This document shows, in pieces, positions 27,201 through 35,767 of a DNA stretch of 64,000 nucleotides. Made by a program: the position numbers and the translations under genes. This stretch comes from Comamonas odontotermitis (GTDB lineage Bacteria; Pseudomonadota; Gammaproteobacteria; Burkholderiales; Burkholderiaceae_C), in assembly GCF_014207855.1 (NCBI RefSeq), contig NZ_JACHKZ010000013.1, positions 1 to 64,000 of the forward strand. The letters are read 5' to 3'. Numbering within the stretch: the stretch's first letter is position 1; every line of letters begins with the position of its first letter. Below the pieces are notes generated by a model, which saw only the letters and a list, made by a program, of their open reading frames with translations, made no database searches and was not told the origin of the DNA.

Positions 27201-27484
27201 TGATGACCTCGATGGCTTTCATCATGGGCGTGCTGCCACTGGTGTTGTCCACCGGCGCTGGTTCTGAAATGCGCAGCGCCATGGGCATTGCCGTGTTCAG
27301 CGGAATGATCGGCGTGACCGCGTTCGGCCTGTTCCTGACTCCCGTGTTCTACGTGGTGCTGCGCCGCCTGGCCGGTAATCGGCCGCTGCAGCAGCATGGC
27401 AGCCATGTTGCGCCGATCAGCGAGCCTGGCCATGGCGCATCGGCGCTGCCCGTGCTTGCCGCACCGCGCGCTCATGACGAATGA
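24254..27484 (+). CDS. ceoB: RND efflux pump, inner-membrane transporter (CeoB/MexF-like)
   Basis: 1076 residues, typical of HAE1-type RND pumps. It starts MNLSRFFIDRPIFAGVLSV and has twelve membrane segments with two large periplasmic loops. Proton-relay residues are visible: the Asp pair in GIVVDDAIVVVENVERN and the Lys in SAKNAILIVEFA. LPISEYPEVAPPSVVV, the block ATPLEESINGVEDMLYM and the sequence LGTDPDKAQQLVQNRV place it with CeoB/BpeF/MexF. It is the second pump gene of the operon and forms a tripartite complex with the adaptor and the outer-membrane factor. Confidence 0.95.
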   Translation: MNLSRFFIDRPIFAGVLSVLIFLAGLIAMRTLPISEYPEVAPPSVVVRAQYPGASPKVIAETVATPLEESINGVEDMLYMGSQATTDGVMTLTVTFKLGTDPDKAQQLVQNRVSQAEPRLPEEVRRLGVTTVKSAPDLTMVVHMVSPNGRYDIDYLRNYAVLNVKDRLARIPGVGQVQIFGGGDYSMRAWLDPQKVAQRGLSASDVVSAIRNQNVQAAAGVVGASPGLPGVDTQMSINAQGRLSSPEEFGDIIVKTGADGAVTRLRDIARLELGAADYSLRSLLNNDPAVGMGVFQAPGSNALEISDNVRKTMAELAQLMPEGVEFRIAYDPTQFVRASIESVIHTLLEAIALVVIVVILFLQTWRASIIPLLAVPVSVVGTFAVLHLLGFSINALSLFGLVLAIGIVVDDAIVVVENVERNIEAGLTPREATYRAMREVSGPIIAIALVLVAVFVPLAFISGLTGQFYRQFAVTIAISTVISAINSLTLSPALSALLLKGHHEPKDALTRGMDRVLGGFFKRFNAVFHRGSEAYSGGVRRVIGHKAGMLVVYLALVGATWGLFHLVPGGFVPMQDKQYLVGFAQLPDGATLDRTDNVIRRMGEIVKKNPNVEDAIAFPGLSINGFTNSSNAGIVFVTLKPFAERTRADQSGGAVAGQLNQAFGEIQDAFIAMFPPPPVAGLGTTGGFKLQIEDRGSLGYAGMDAAVKAFMAKAYQTPELAGLFTSWQVNVPQLYADIDRTKARQLGVPVTDIFETLQIYLGSLYANDFNEFGRTYSVRVQADAAFRARPEDVGQLKVRSMTGEMVPLSALMKLDASFGPERTMRYNGFLAADVNGGPAPGFSSGQARAAVERVAAETLPPGIGFEWTELTYQEILAGNSAVLVFPIAILLVFLVLAAQYESLTLPIAIILIVPMGLLAAMTGVWLTHGDNNVFTQIGLIVLVGLSAKNAILIVEFARELEFSGRTPVQAAIEASRLRLRPILMTSMAFIMGVLPLVLSTGAGSEMRSAMGIAVFSGMIGVTAFGLFLTPVFYVVLRRLAGNRPLQQHGSHVAPISEPGHGASALPVLAAPRAHDE

Positions 27485-27509
27485 ATGCAATTGACGAATG
27501 GATAACGAT

Positions 27510-28967
27510 ATGAAAGCAATGCAACGCATCCGATCCCTGGCTGTGCCCTTGAGCGCACTGATGGCGGCCCTGGTGCTGGCGGGCTGCGCAAGCGCGCCGC
27601 CCACCGTGGCAGAGCACGCTGGCGTGGCTGTGCCCGCAAGCTTCAGTGAGCAGAAAAGCGCTGCGGCAGCAGGCTGGACGACGGCCGCACCGGCAGAGGC
27701 TCAGCCGCGCGGTGCATGGTGGCTGGCGTTTTCCGACCCCGCACTCAGCGCCCTGGTGGAGCGCGCGGGCGAGGCCAACACTGATGTGCAGACTGCAGCA
27801 GCCCGCCTCGCAGAAGCCCGCGCGCTGCTGCGCTCGGCCGACGCGCAGCGTCAGCCCCAGGTGGGCGCCTCGGGCGGCGCAGTGCGCCAGGCGGGTGCCA
27901 ACACCGCCAATGGCATGCAGCCTGCCACACTGGTCACTGCTGGGCTCAATTTTTCGTACGAGGCAGACCTGTTTGGCCGCCTCTCGGGCGCAAGCGATGC
28001 AGCACGCGCAGATGCCACTGCGCGCGAGGCGCTGCTGCAGAGCACGCGCCTCATGGTGCAGGCCGATGTGGCGCAGACCTATCTGCAACTGCGCTCGCTG
28101 CAGACCGAGCGCCAGTTGGTCGAGCAGAGCCTGACAGCCTACCGTGAGACGCTGAACCTGATTGAGCGGCGCTTTCGGGCAGGCGATGCGGCCGAGCTGG
28201 ATGTGGCGCGCATGAAGACCGAGGTCTCTGCCACCGAGGCCGAAGCGTTGGCGCTGGAGCGCCAGCAGGCCACGCTTACGCATGCACTGGCGGTGTTGGT
28301 GGGCGATGTGGCCACGGGCTTCACGCTGGCATCGCCGCAGGGCGAAGCGACGCTTCCGGTGATTCCGGCGGGCGTGCCCGCCACGGTGCTGGCACGCCGC
28401 CCCGACGTATCGGCTGCCCAGGCATCGGTGCTGGCGGCCCAGGCGCGGGTGGGGGTGGCGCAGGCGGCATGGTTCCCGGCCATCACGCTCACGGGAAATG
28501 GCGGTTACGCCTCGCCAGAGTTGGGCGATCTGTTCAAGTGGTCGGCACGGTCATGGGGCATTGGCGCCTTGCTCTCGCTGCCCATTTTTGATGGTGGCCA
28601 GCGCGCCGCGCAGGAAGAGGGCGCCCGCGCGCGGCTGGAGGTTGCGGTGGCTGCCCAGCGCGGGCAGGTGCTAGCCGCTTTCCGGGAGGTGGAGGACCAG
28701 CTTAGTGCGCTGCGCCTGCTCGCTGGCCAGTCGCAGGTGCTGGGGCAGGCCGTGCAGTCGTCCGAGCGGGCCACGCATCTGTCGGATGTGCGCTACCGCA
28801 ATGGCCTGGTGAGCCAGCTGGAGCTTTTGGATGCGCGCCGCAACGAGCTGCGCAACCGGCGCCAGGCGCTGCAGGTGCGCACCGCCCAGTACACCGCCAC
28901 GGTGGCGCTCATCCGCGCGTTGGGCGGGGGCTGGGAGAGCGGTGCGCAGCTTGCTGCCCGCAGCTGA
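27510..28967 (+). CDS. opcM: Outer-membrane efflux lipoprotein (OpcM/OprN-like)
   Basis: 485 residues from the ATG at 27510; an ATG four codons earlier is possible. The signal peptide ends in a lipobox (LVLAGC, Cys about 25). Two outer-membrane-efflux repeats follow, with EADLFGRLSGASDAARAD in the first and RRPDVSAAQASVLAAQARVGVA starting the second, typical of NodT-family channels. It forms the trimeric TolC-like exit duct for the adjacent pump. It is the last gene of the operon and is followed by a strong terminator. Confidence 0.93.
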   Translation: MKAMQRIRSLAVPLSALMAALVLAGCASAPPTVAEHAGVAVPASFSEQKSAAAAGWTTAAPAEAQPRGAWWLAFSDPALSALVERAGEANTDVQTAAARLAEARALLRSADAQRQPQVGASGGAVRQAGANTANGMQPATLVTAGLNFSYEADLFGRLSGASDAARADATAREALLQSTRLMVQADVAQTYLQLRSLQTERQLVEQSLTAYRETLNLIERRFRAGDAAELDVARMKTEVSATEAEALALERQQATLTHALAVLVGDVATGFTLASPQGEATLPVIPAGVPATVLARRPDVSAAQASVLAAQARVGVAQAAWFPAITLTGNGGYASPELGDLFKWSARSWGIGALLSLPIFDGGQRAAQEEGARARLEVAVAAQRGQVLAAFREVEDQLSALRLLAGQSQVLGQAVQSSERATHLSDVRYRNGLVSQLELLDARRNELRNRRQALQVRTAQYTATVALIRALGGGWESGAQLAARS

Positions 28968-29022
28968 TCGCCTGTAGTTGCCCCGTCCGCAGTTCGCCGC
29001 CAACTGCTGGCCGCTGAACGTG

Positions 29023-29060
29023 AAAGCCTGGGAGCGTTCTGCTCCCAGGCTTTGCTTTTC
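29023..29060 (+). terminator. Terminator of the llpE-RND operon
   Basis: A perfect 13-bp stem (AAAGCCTGGGAGC at 29023-29035, GCTCCCAGGCTTT at 29041-29053) with a 5-base loop, followed by a T-rich run. The symmetric A and T runs could let it work for the convergent gene as well. Confidence 0.85.
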
Positions 29061-29091
29061 TTTCTCCAGGTTTCTTCCTCCAGGCAGATCG

Positions 29092-30078
29092 TCAGGGGGC
29101 GGTTGCGGCAGCCCGCTCGCGCATTACCCGAAACTGGGGCGCGGCTACAGGCGCCGTCCAGCGCAGGGGCAGGGCATGCGGGCGCCACAGCCCCGCCAAT
29201 ACCTTGAAGCGAAGCGCCCGCAGGGCGCCCGGCCAGGGCGCGCAGGCGGCAGCGTCCCACAGCAGCTCTGCCTCGGCCGCCACATGCAGCAGGCCGCCAT
29301 TGTCATAGTCCACGAAGAGCAAGCCTGCCAGCGGGTGCTGCGCAAGGTTGCCCAGGGTGTTGAAGAACTGGTTGCCAGGGTAGTCCGGCATGCTGAGAGT
29401 GATGCCACCGCCGGTATGCGCCACCCGCACAAAGCCGGGCTCGCCCCCGCGGTGCGACATGTCTACGCCGTCGGATTGCGCAAGGCCAGGCCGGGCGGCC
29501 GAGGCGCTGGCGATGAACAATGTGTCGCTGCGTGCCAGCAATGCCAGTGCGGCAGCGTCAAGCGCGGGGCCCAAAGGCTGCGGCGCAGAAGGGCGCAGTG
29601 GCAGTATCTGCGATGGCGCAAGCGGCTCACGGGCCTGGATGTATTTGGGGCAGTTGCCAAAGCTTTGCACCACGTCGATGGCGAGCCCCTCATTGTCGAA
29701 CGCCGCAACCCGGCCGTTCATCCGGTTGCGCCTGCGTGTGTGCGGCTCCAGTCCCAGCACGCCCACCGGGCTGCCTGGGGTCAGACGGGCGAGCACCGGA
29801 TCGGCGATGTCAGGCTGGGTTCTTACCTGCATGCGGCGCATGTCGGGGGTCTGTACCAAGCCGGGCGCACCGGCCACCATCGTGGCCCAGGGCTGGCCTG
29901 TGGCATCCAGCGCAGCCAGCAGCAGCGTGGGCAGTTTCTCGAACAGCTCGCGGTGCTGGTCGGGCATATGGTCGCGCAGCAACATAGGGCCAGCAGCAGC
30001 CATGCGCTCGCGCACGCCCACGCGGGTCTGCAAGGCCTGCTCGCCCGCGTGAAAGGCTTCTGGGGCGGGCACGGTCAT
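29092..30078 (-). CDS. Pyridoxamine 5'-phosphate oxidase-like FMN-binding protein
   Basis: 328 residues; the ATG at 30078 overlaps the stop of the GST gene (ATGA). It has the FMN split-barrel (PNPOx-like) fold: LLLAALDATGQPWATMVAGAPG near 50-71 and a second barrel-like half with DTLFIASASA and FFNTLGNLAQHPLAGLLFVDY. RRRNRMNGRVAAFD lies between. The two-domain form is found in many proteobacteria beside GST genes; substrates are unknown, perhaps small electrophiles or flavin-linked reductions. Co-translation with a GST suggests a shared detoxification role. Confidence 0.8.
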   Translation of the reverse strand: MTVPAPEAFHAGEQALQTRVGVRERMAAAGPMLLRDHMPDQHRELFEKLPTLLLAALDATGQPWATMVAGAPGLVQTPDMRRMQVRTQPDIADPVLARLTPGSPVGVLGLEPHTRRRNRMNGRVAAFDNEGLAIDVVQSFGNCPKYIQAREPLAPSQILPLRPSAPQPLGPALDAAALALLARSDTLFIASASAARPGLAQSDGVDMSHRGGEPGFVRVAHTGGGITLSMPDYPGNQFFNTLGNLAQHPLAGLLFVDYDNGGLLHVAAEAELLWDAAACAPWPGALRALRFKVLAGLWRPHALPLRWTAPVAAPQFRVMRERAAATAP

Positions 30079-30704
30079 GCAGCCTCCGCAAACCGGTCGG
30101 ACAGCGGCACATAGCCGCGCAAGGCCTGCACGCGAGCGACCCATGCAGTGATGCGCGGGTAGGTGGTGAGCGGCAGGCCGCCGATACCTGCCTGCGAGGT
30201 GTAGCCTACCAGGGCAAGGTCTGCGAGGCTGGGCTCGGCGCCATCCATCAGCCAGTTGCGGCCCTGCAATTCGCCTTCCATGAAATCCAGCAGCCGTCGT
30301 CCGGTGGCCTGGGCCGCCTCGCTCACCGGCTTGCCGGTGATGGCTGCAAACCGTGGCCCGGCAATGCCCGGGCCGAGCATGCCCGCTGCCAGACTGAACC
30401 AGCGCTGCAGTTGGGCCTGGCCCACCGGGTCTTGCGGCATCCAGTGGCTGCCGGGGGCATGGCGCTGCGCCAGATAAACCAGAATGGCATTGCTGTCGGA
30501 CAGCACAAGGTCACCATCCACGAGGACGGGCACCTGCCCGAGTGGATTGAGCGCCAGAAAGCCGGCGCTCCGGTTCTCGCCCTGGAGCAGATTCACGTCC
30601 AGCGTTTCATAGGGCAGGTCCAACATGGACAGCAGCAGTTCCACGCGGTGGCAATGGCCTGACAGGGCGAGGCGATAGAGTTTGAGGGGCTGGGTGGGTG
30701 CCAT
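30075..30704 (-). CDS. Glutathione S-transferase family protein
   Basis: 209 residues. The N-terminal thioredoxin-like domain has the glutathione site LALSGHCHRVELLL (catalytic Ser probably at about 15) and NPLGQVPVLVDGDLVLSDSNAIL, where the cis-Pro and SDSNAI motif bind glutathione. The helical C-terminal domain has PSLADLALVGYT. It joins glutathione to electrophiles. It forms a two-gene operon with the FMN split-barrel gene and is divergent (107 bp) from a LysR regulator that probably controls it. Confidence 0.9.
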   Translation of the reverse strand: MAPTQPLKLYRLALSGHCHRVELLLSMLDLPYETLDVNLLQGENRSAGFLALNPLGQVPVLVDGDLVLSDSNAILVYLAQRHAPGSHWMPQDPVGQAQLQRWFSLAAGMLGPGIAGPRFAAITGKPVSEAAQATGRRLLDFMEGELQGRNWLMDGAEPSLADLALVGYTSQAGIGGLPLTTYPRITAWVARVQALRGYVPLSDRFAEAA

Positions 30705-30811
30705 GGCGAAGCTTCTTTCATGGGGCAGTAGATGAAACGCTCACCTTAGCTATTGCATGAACTGGCGTAAATGGAGATATTGAGAACTTCAAAATTGCAG
30801 ATGGCGAAATA

Positions 30812-31735
30812 ATGGATCACCTCGATACCCTGCGCTGCTTCGTAGCCGTTGCCGAGGCCGGTGGCTTTGCGCCGGCTGCACGCAGCCTGGGGCGCTCACC
30901 GGCGGCCATCACGCGGGCCATTGCCACGCTGGAGGCTCGGCTGGGCGTGCTGCTGCTGCAGCGCAGCACCCGGGTGGTGCGGTTGACCGAGGCGGGCGAG
31001 CGCTTTCTGGGCGATTGCCGCCCGGTTCTGGCCGATCTGCACGAAGCTGAGCAGGCCGTGCGCGGTGCGCAGGCCCAGGTGCAGGGACAACTGTCGATCA
31101 CTGCGCCACAGATGTTTGGCATCTGCCATGTGGCGCCCATCGTGCAGGATTTTCTGGCGGCGCATCCGCGAGTTCAGGCACGTACGCTGTTCGTCAACTG
31201 GCTGGTCAACCTGCTCGATGAAGGCATGGACGTAGCGGTGCGCATCGCCCATCTTCCCGATTCCGGGCTCACGGCTTTACCCGTCGGGGCGCTGCGCAGG
31301 CTCGTGGTGGCATCGCCCGCTTATCTGGCGCGGTACGGGGAGCCGCGCCATCCGGGAGAGCTGTCCAGCCACAGGGCCATCGGCATCTCGCGCGACGCAC
31401 GGGCCGTGGCGCCGTGGGCGTTCAAGGATGGCGTAAGCGCCCAGCCGCAGATCTGCTGGATCAGCAACAGCAATGAGGTGGACATTGCAGCGGCCGAGGC
31501 GGGCCTGGGCCTCACGCGCTGCCTGGCCTACCAAGCGGCTGCAGCCCTGCAGGCGGGCCGCCTGCGCGTTGTGCTGGCGGCGCATGAGCCGCCGCCGGTG
31601 CCGGTACACATCGTCTACCCCGCCGGGCGCCGCGCACCTGCCAAGGTGCGGGCCTTCGTGGAGTTTGCGCGCGAGCGGCTGGCCCAGGTGCCCGTGTTGC
31701 AGGGCAGGGGGCTGGCGCCGGGATCGGAACGCTAG
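30812..31735 (+). CDS. LysR-family transcriptional regulator
   Basis: 307 residues: DNA-binding domain with LDTLRCFVAVAEAGGFAPAA at 4-23 and SPAAITRAIATLEARLG, effector domain with QLSITAPQMFGICHVAPIV and MDVAVRIAHLPDSGL, typical of the CrgA-like branch. It starts 107 bp from the divergent GST operon, so GST and FMN-barrel control is the likely job. The inducer is unknown. It is convergent with the cysteine hydrolase gene. Confidence 0.9.
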   Translation: MDHLDTLRCFVAVAEAGGFAPAARSLGRSPAAITRAIATLEARLGVLLLQRSTRVVRLTEAGERFLGDCRPVLADLHEAEQAVRGAQAQVQGQLSITAPQMFGICHVAPIVQDFLAAHPRVQARTLFVNWLVNLLDEGMDVAVRIAHLPDSGLTALPVGALRRLVVASPAYLARYGEPRHPGELSSHRAIGISRDARAVAPWAFKDGVSAQPQICWISNSNEVDIAAAEAGLGLTRCLAYQAAAALQAGRLRVVLAAHEPPPVPVHIVYPAGRRAPAKVRAFVEFARERLAQVPVLQGRGLAPGSER

Positions 31736-31779
31736 AAAACGGATTGGTTTGCTGCCGCCCAGGCACGTAAACCCACGGA

Positions 31780-32445
31780 TCAACGCAGGCGTTCAACCAC
31801 CTCATCCACGGTGAGCACATCGCCAAAGAAGAGCATCCAGTTGTTGAGCGAGTGCTCGTGCTCGTACGGCGTGACGGCGGCCAGGGCATCGTCGACCATG
31901 ATGGTGGCGTAGTCCAGCATCATGGCATCGCGCGCGGTGGATTCGCAGCACACGTTGGTGACGGTGCCGCCGATCAACACGGTGCGGATGCCATGGGCCT
32001 TGAGCACTGCATCCAGCTCGGACGCGCCCGGTGCCAGTGCGCTGTAGCAGCGCTTGACGACGATGAGGTCGCTTTCCTGCACATCCAGCGTGTCTGGCAT
32101 TTCGAAGCCTTCGTGGCTGGCGCTCAGCTCCAGCAGACGCCGGGCACTGCGCTCGGGGGTGAGCATGTGCCTGTGGTGGTGCGACCAGAACTGGTCGGCA
32201 CCGTCCGCATTGGTCTTGATCCATACCACTTTGCCGCCGTGTGCGCGCATGGCGGCGGCCAGCTTGTTGACGTTGTCAAAAATGCCGCGTGCCGGGGCGC
32301 ATTCGCCCTGAAAACCGGGCTGCGTATAGTATTTCTGCAGATCGACCACGACAAAGGCGGTTGTGGCGGCATCGAGCGTGTCGTAGGGGTGGAGCACGCC
32401 CTGGCGTGCCTTCACACGCTCCACGATCCATGGTTCAAATTGCAT
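31780..32445 (-). CDS. Isochorismatase-family cysteine hydrolase
   Basis: 221 residues with the catalytic triad of the family: Asp in FVVVDLQKYY (about 34), Lys in VVWIKTNADG, Cys in VTNVCCESTARDAM, preceded by the cis-peptide IGGTVTN. Such enzymes hydrolyse amides or carbamoyl compounds (nicotinamide, N-carbamoylsarcosine, ureidoacrylate) or isochorismate. It is the last gene of an ABC importer operon (22 bp after the permease gene), so it probably acts on the imported compound, perhaps releasing ammonia; this is inference. Confidence 0.88.
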   Translation of the reverse strand: MQFEPWIVERVKARQGVLHPYDTLDAATTAFVVVDLQKYYTQPGFQGECAPARGIFDNVNKLAAAMRAHGGKVVWIKTNADGADQFWSHHHRHMLTPERSARRLLELSASHEGFEMPDTLDVQESDLIVVKRCYSALAPGASELDAVLKAHGIRTVLIGGTVTNVCCESTARDAMMLDYATIMVDDALAAVTPYEHEHSLNNWMLFFGDVLTVDEVVERLR

Positions 32446-32467
32446 AGGTCCTCGCGGTTTCTGTTTT

Positions 32468-33310
32468 TTATGCGTAACGGTGCTGCACGGCCTTTTCCAG
32501 GCGGGTGACGGCCAGGTACATGACGGCGGACAGCATGGCTAGCACCACGATGGCGGCCATCACGATGTTGAGCTTGAAGACCTGGCTGCCGTTGACGATG
32601 AGAAAGCCAAGGCCGGCGCTGGAGGACTGGAACTCGCCCACGATCACACCGATCAGCGACAGGCCGATGTTCATCTTGATGGCCGCGATCACGGCAGGCA
32701 CGCTGCCGGGGAAGACGACATAGCGCATCACCTGCATCTTGCTGGCGCCCAGGGTGGTGGCCAGTTTGATCTTGTTGGGGTCGATGGCCTGAAAGCCTTC
32801 GTACACCACCATGATCGTGATGAAGAGCGAGATGGCGACGGCCATGCCGTACACCGAGTATTCGGAGCCCAGCCAGATGTAGAAGATGGGCACGAAGGCG
32901 ATCTTGGGCATGGCGTTGGCAATCACGAGGAAGGGGTCCAGCACCTTTTTCAGAAAGCCGCTCCACCACAGCAGGGCTGCGATCAGCACGCCCAGTACCA
33001 TGCTGACGGCAAAGCCGATGATGGTGGCCTTGAAGGTGATCCAGGTGTGTCCTGTCAGGTCGCCGGTCTTGAACAAATCCACCAGCGTGGGAAGCACCGC
33101 GGATGGGTAACTGGTCAGCATGGGGTTGATGACCTGGGTGCGCGCCAATACCTCCCAGACGGCCAGAAAGACGGCCAGCACGCCGATGCGGCTTGCCGTG
33201 ATCAGCAGCTTGCGGCGCTGGATCTGTGCGAGCCACTGCACATATTCGGGGCTGCGGGCATCGGGTGGGCTTGCGGCCTGTGTGTTGGTGGTGTTCATCA
33301 CGGTGCTCAT
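32468..33310 (-). CDS. ABC transporter permease, NitT/TauT family
   Basis: 280 residues with six membrane segments and the permease EAA-type loop in DPNKIKLATTLGASKMQVMRYVVFPGS (the family's contact with the ATPase). It belongs to the SsuC/TauC/ThiX-like importers. The ATG is 2 bases after the stop codon of the ATPase gene; a second ATG five codons in is possible. It forms the membrane channel with the upstream ATPase and binding protein. Confidence 0.92.
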   Translation of the reverse strand: MSTVMNTTNTQAASPPDARSPEYVQWLAQIQRRKLLITASRIGVLAVFLAVWEVLARTQVINPMLTSYPSAVLPTLVDLFKTGDLTGHTWITFKATIIGFAVSMVLGVLIAALLWWSGFLKKVLDPFLVIANAMPKIAFVPIFYIWLGSEYSVYGMAVAISLFITIMVVYEGFQAIDPNKIKLATTLGASKMQVMRYVVFPGSVPAVIAAIKMNIGLSLIGVIVGEFQSSSAGLGFLIVNGSQVFKLNIVMAAIVVLAMLSAVMYLAVTRLEKAVQHRYA

Positions 33311-33312
33311 GT

Positions 33313-34101
<789 letters not shown>

Positions 34102-34111
34102 GGCGCCATCC

Positions 34112-35122
34112 TCACTTTTGCACCAGGCTCATGTCTACGAACCGGGCGTAGTCCACTTTCTTCGATGCCTCCAGCACGCCGCCCTGCACCAGCATGTCCT
34201 GCAGCTTGTCCATGGCTTCCTTTTCAACCAGAGGCGTCTTCTTCCAGAGGTTCAGCGTCTGGTAGCGCTCGATGGCGCTGGTCAACTCGGGCTTGCTCAC
34301 GCCGGTGAAGTACTCGCCCACCAGATCGGCCAGTTCGGCAGCGGGTGCAGCGGCGGTGTATTTCTGCGCCTTGGCCACGGCCTGCGTCCAGGCCTGAACG
34401 GCGGCGCGGTTCTTCTTCAGGTAGGTGTCGGTGGTGGTGAAGACCGTGTAGTCGACCATGCCGGCTTCCTTGCCGACCGAGCCAAGCGGGAAGGCCTTGC
34501 CTTCTTTCTCCAGCGTGCTGGCCTCGGGCTCCAGGAAGGTGGCGTAGTCGTTCTGCCCGGCGAGCCAGGCGCCGGTGCGGGCAGCAGGGCCGATGTTGTT
34601 CACGAGCTTGACGTCCTTTTTCGGGTCGAGCCCCTTCTTGCGCAGCGCGGCTTCCAAAAAGATGTCGGGGTTGGAGCCGGGGCGGAAGGACATGATCTTG
34701 CTGCCCTTGAGCTTGTTCCAGTCAAAGGCCGGATCGGGCTTGCGGCCCATCAGCAGGAAGCCGTCGGTGGCCGTGAGCCCCGCAAACACGACGGGCTTGA
34801 CCGGCGATTCGCTGTTGGCGACATAGATGGAGGCCTCGGGCCCGATCAGCACGATATCGGCGCTGCCCGAGAGCAGGGCCGCCATGCCCTTGTCCGTGCC
34901 CTGCGAGGTTTTCATTGTCAGCTCGATCCCCTCGTCCTTGAAGATGCCTTTTTTCAGACCGGCATACATGGGTACATACAGAACGGATCGCACCACTTCC
35001 TCATAGCGCACCTTGTGCACGGTTTGGGCCTGTGCCGCGCTCAGTGGGAGCAGGCTGCAGGCGGCCAGCGTGGCAGCAAGCAGGGTTTGGTGAAAGCGGC
35101 GGCGTGGGGATCTCAAGCTCAT
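34112..35122 (-). CDS. ABC transporter substrate-binding protein, NitT/TauT family
   Basis: 336 residues; the ATG at 35122 has AAGGAG 6 bases upstream. A signal peptide ends at AQA (about 33). The mature protein starts VHKVRYEEVVRSVLYVPMYAGLKKG, a pattern of the NMT1/SsuA-like group in which the first loop contacts the ligand, followed by LLSGSADIVLIGPEASIYVA. It is the first gene of the operon binding protein-ATPase-permease-hydrolase. The ligand is unknown; thiamine-precursor pyrimidines, sulfonates or ureido compounds are all possible. An 11-bp direct repeat lies just upstream. Confidence 0.9.
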   Translation of the reverse strand: MSLRSPRRRFHQTLLAATLAACSLLPLSAAQAQTVHKVRYEEVVRSVLYVPMYAGLKKGIFKDEGIELTMKTSQGTDKGMAALLSGSADIVLIGPEASIYVANSESPVKPVVFAGLTATDGFLLMGRKPDPAFDWNKLKGSKIMSFRPGSNPDIFLEAALRKKGLDPKKDVKLVNNIGPAARTGAWLAGQNDYATFLEPEASTLEKEGKAFPLGSVGKEAGMVDYTVFTTTDTYLKKNRAAVQAWTQAVAKAQKYTAAAPAAELADLVGEYFTGVSKPELTSAIERYQTLNLWKKTPLVEKEAMDKLQDMLVQGGVLEASKKVDYARFVDMSLVQK

Positions 35123-35139
35123 GTCACACTCCTTGTATA

Positions 35140-35191
35140 CAAATATCGTGATGCGGAAGGGATAACTGGCCAGTGCTACGCAAATATCGTG
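35140..35191. promoter_or_regulatory. Direct repeat upstream of the ABC importer operon
   Basis: CAAATATCGTG occurs at 35140-35150 and again at 35181-35191, with starts 41 bp apart, close to four helical turns. The first copy ends 10 bases past a GTATAC palindrome region and lies just upstream of the ribosome site of the binding-protein gene. It may be a regulator site; no regulator gene is adjacent. Confidence 0.4.
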
Positions 35192-35327
35192 CCTGAATCG
35201 CTGATATGTAAATAGATGTTTTGCTATTAATGTATTCAGTATCCAATTTATTGGTGCAAAGAGAATCGGTGTTAACCAGCAAGTGGCCATGCACCAAACG
35301 GGGCAGAAAGTGCGGCAATGCACCCTA

Positions 35328-35636
35328 AGAACCTGTTTACGATCTCTACGCAGCCGCGTTGGAGTGCAATCGGGATGAGTTCGAAGTGCTGGGCCGCAGC
35401 TTGCACCGGGGTGCAAGCAAGGGCCAGCACGCAGAAATCGCCCGATTTCACTCCAACCCGGAGGGACAGTGGGTTTGCGGGCGCCCGGCTAGGGGCGGTC
35501 TGCGTTGTTGCAGCGCTTGCCAATAACTGGCTATTGGCTGCGCACTGCTCCGCTAGGCGCGCCCCTCGCATCCCATCCCTAGCCGGGTGCCCCGCAAAGC
35601 CACTGTCGCGGCGCGAGGAGATCGTAAACACGTTCT
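35328..35636. mobile_element. 309-bp nonautonomous element with terminal inverted repeats
   Basis: The ends are 19-bp inverted repeats with one mismatch: AGAACCTGTTTACGATCTC at 35328-35346 and its complement at 35618-35636. Inside are nested inverted repeats: a 17-bp pair (35358-35374 with 35441-35457, one mismatch), a tight hairpin TTGCACC-GG-GGTGCAA at 35401-35416, a pair of about 30 bp (35465-35494 with 35577-35607) and a GCCAATA/TATTGGC hairpin at 35519-35538. No coding sequence is present. The form fits a MITE-like element or a structured intergenic repeat. No obvious target-site duplication was found. The flanks 35192-35327 and 35637-35767 hold no gene that I can see. Confidence 0.75.
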
Positions 35637-35767
35637 AAGGTGGCGCGATGGTGGGCACGGCCATGTCCACGCGCATCCGGTAGGGGGGTGCGTCGGCACA
35701 TATGCAGAATGTGTCTGTGCCAGGGCGTTGCGGAACTGCGGGCGATGCCACAATCACCGGCGTGAAG

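Noticed and set aside
35328-35636. CRISPR array or structured RNA gene as the explanation of the repeats
   Set aside because: The repeats are inverted pairs, not evenly spaced direct repeats, and no cas gene is near. Better described as a terminal-inverted-repeat element.
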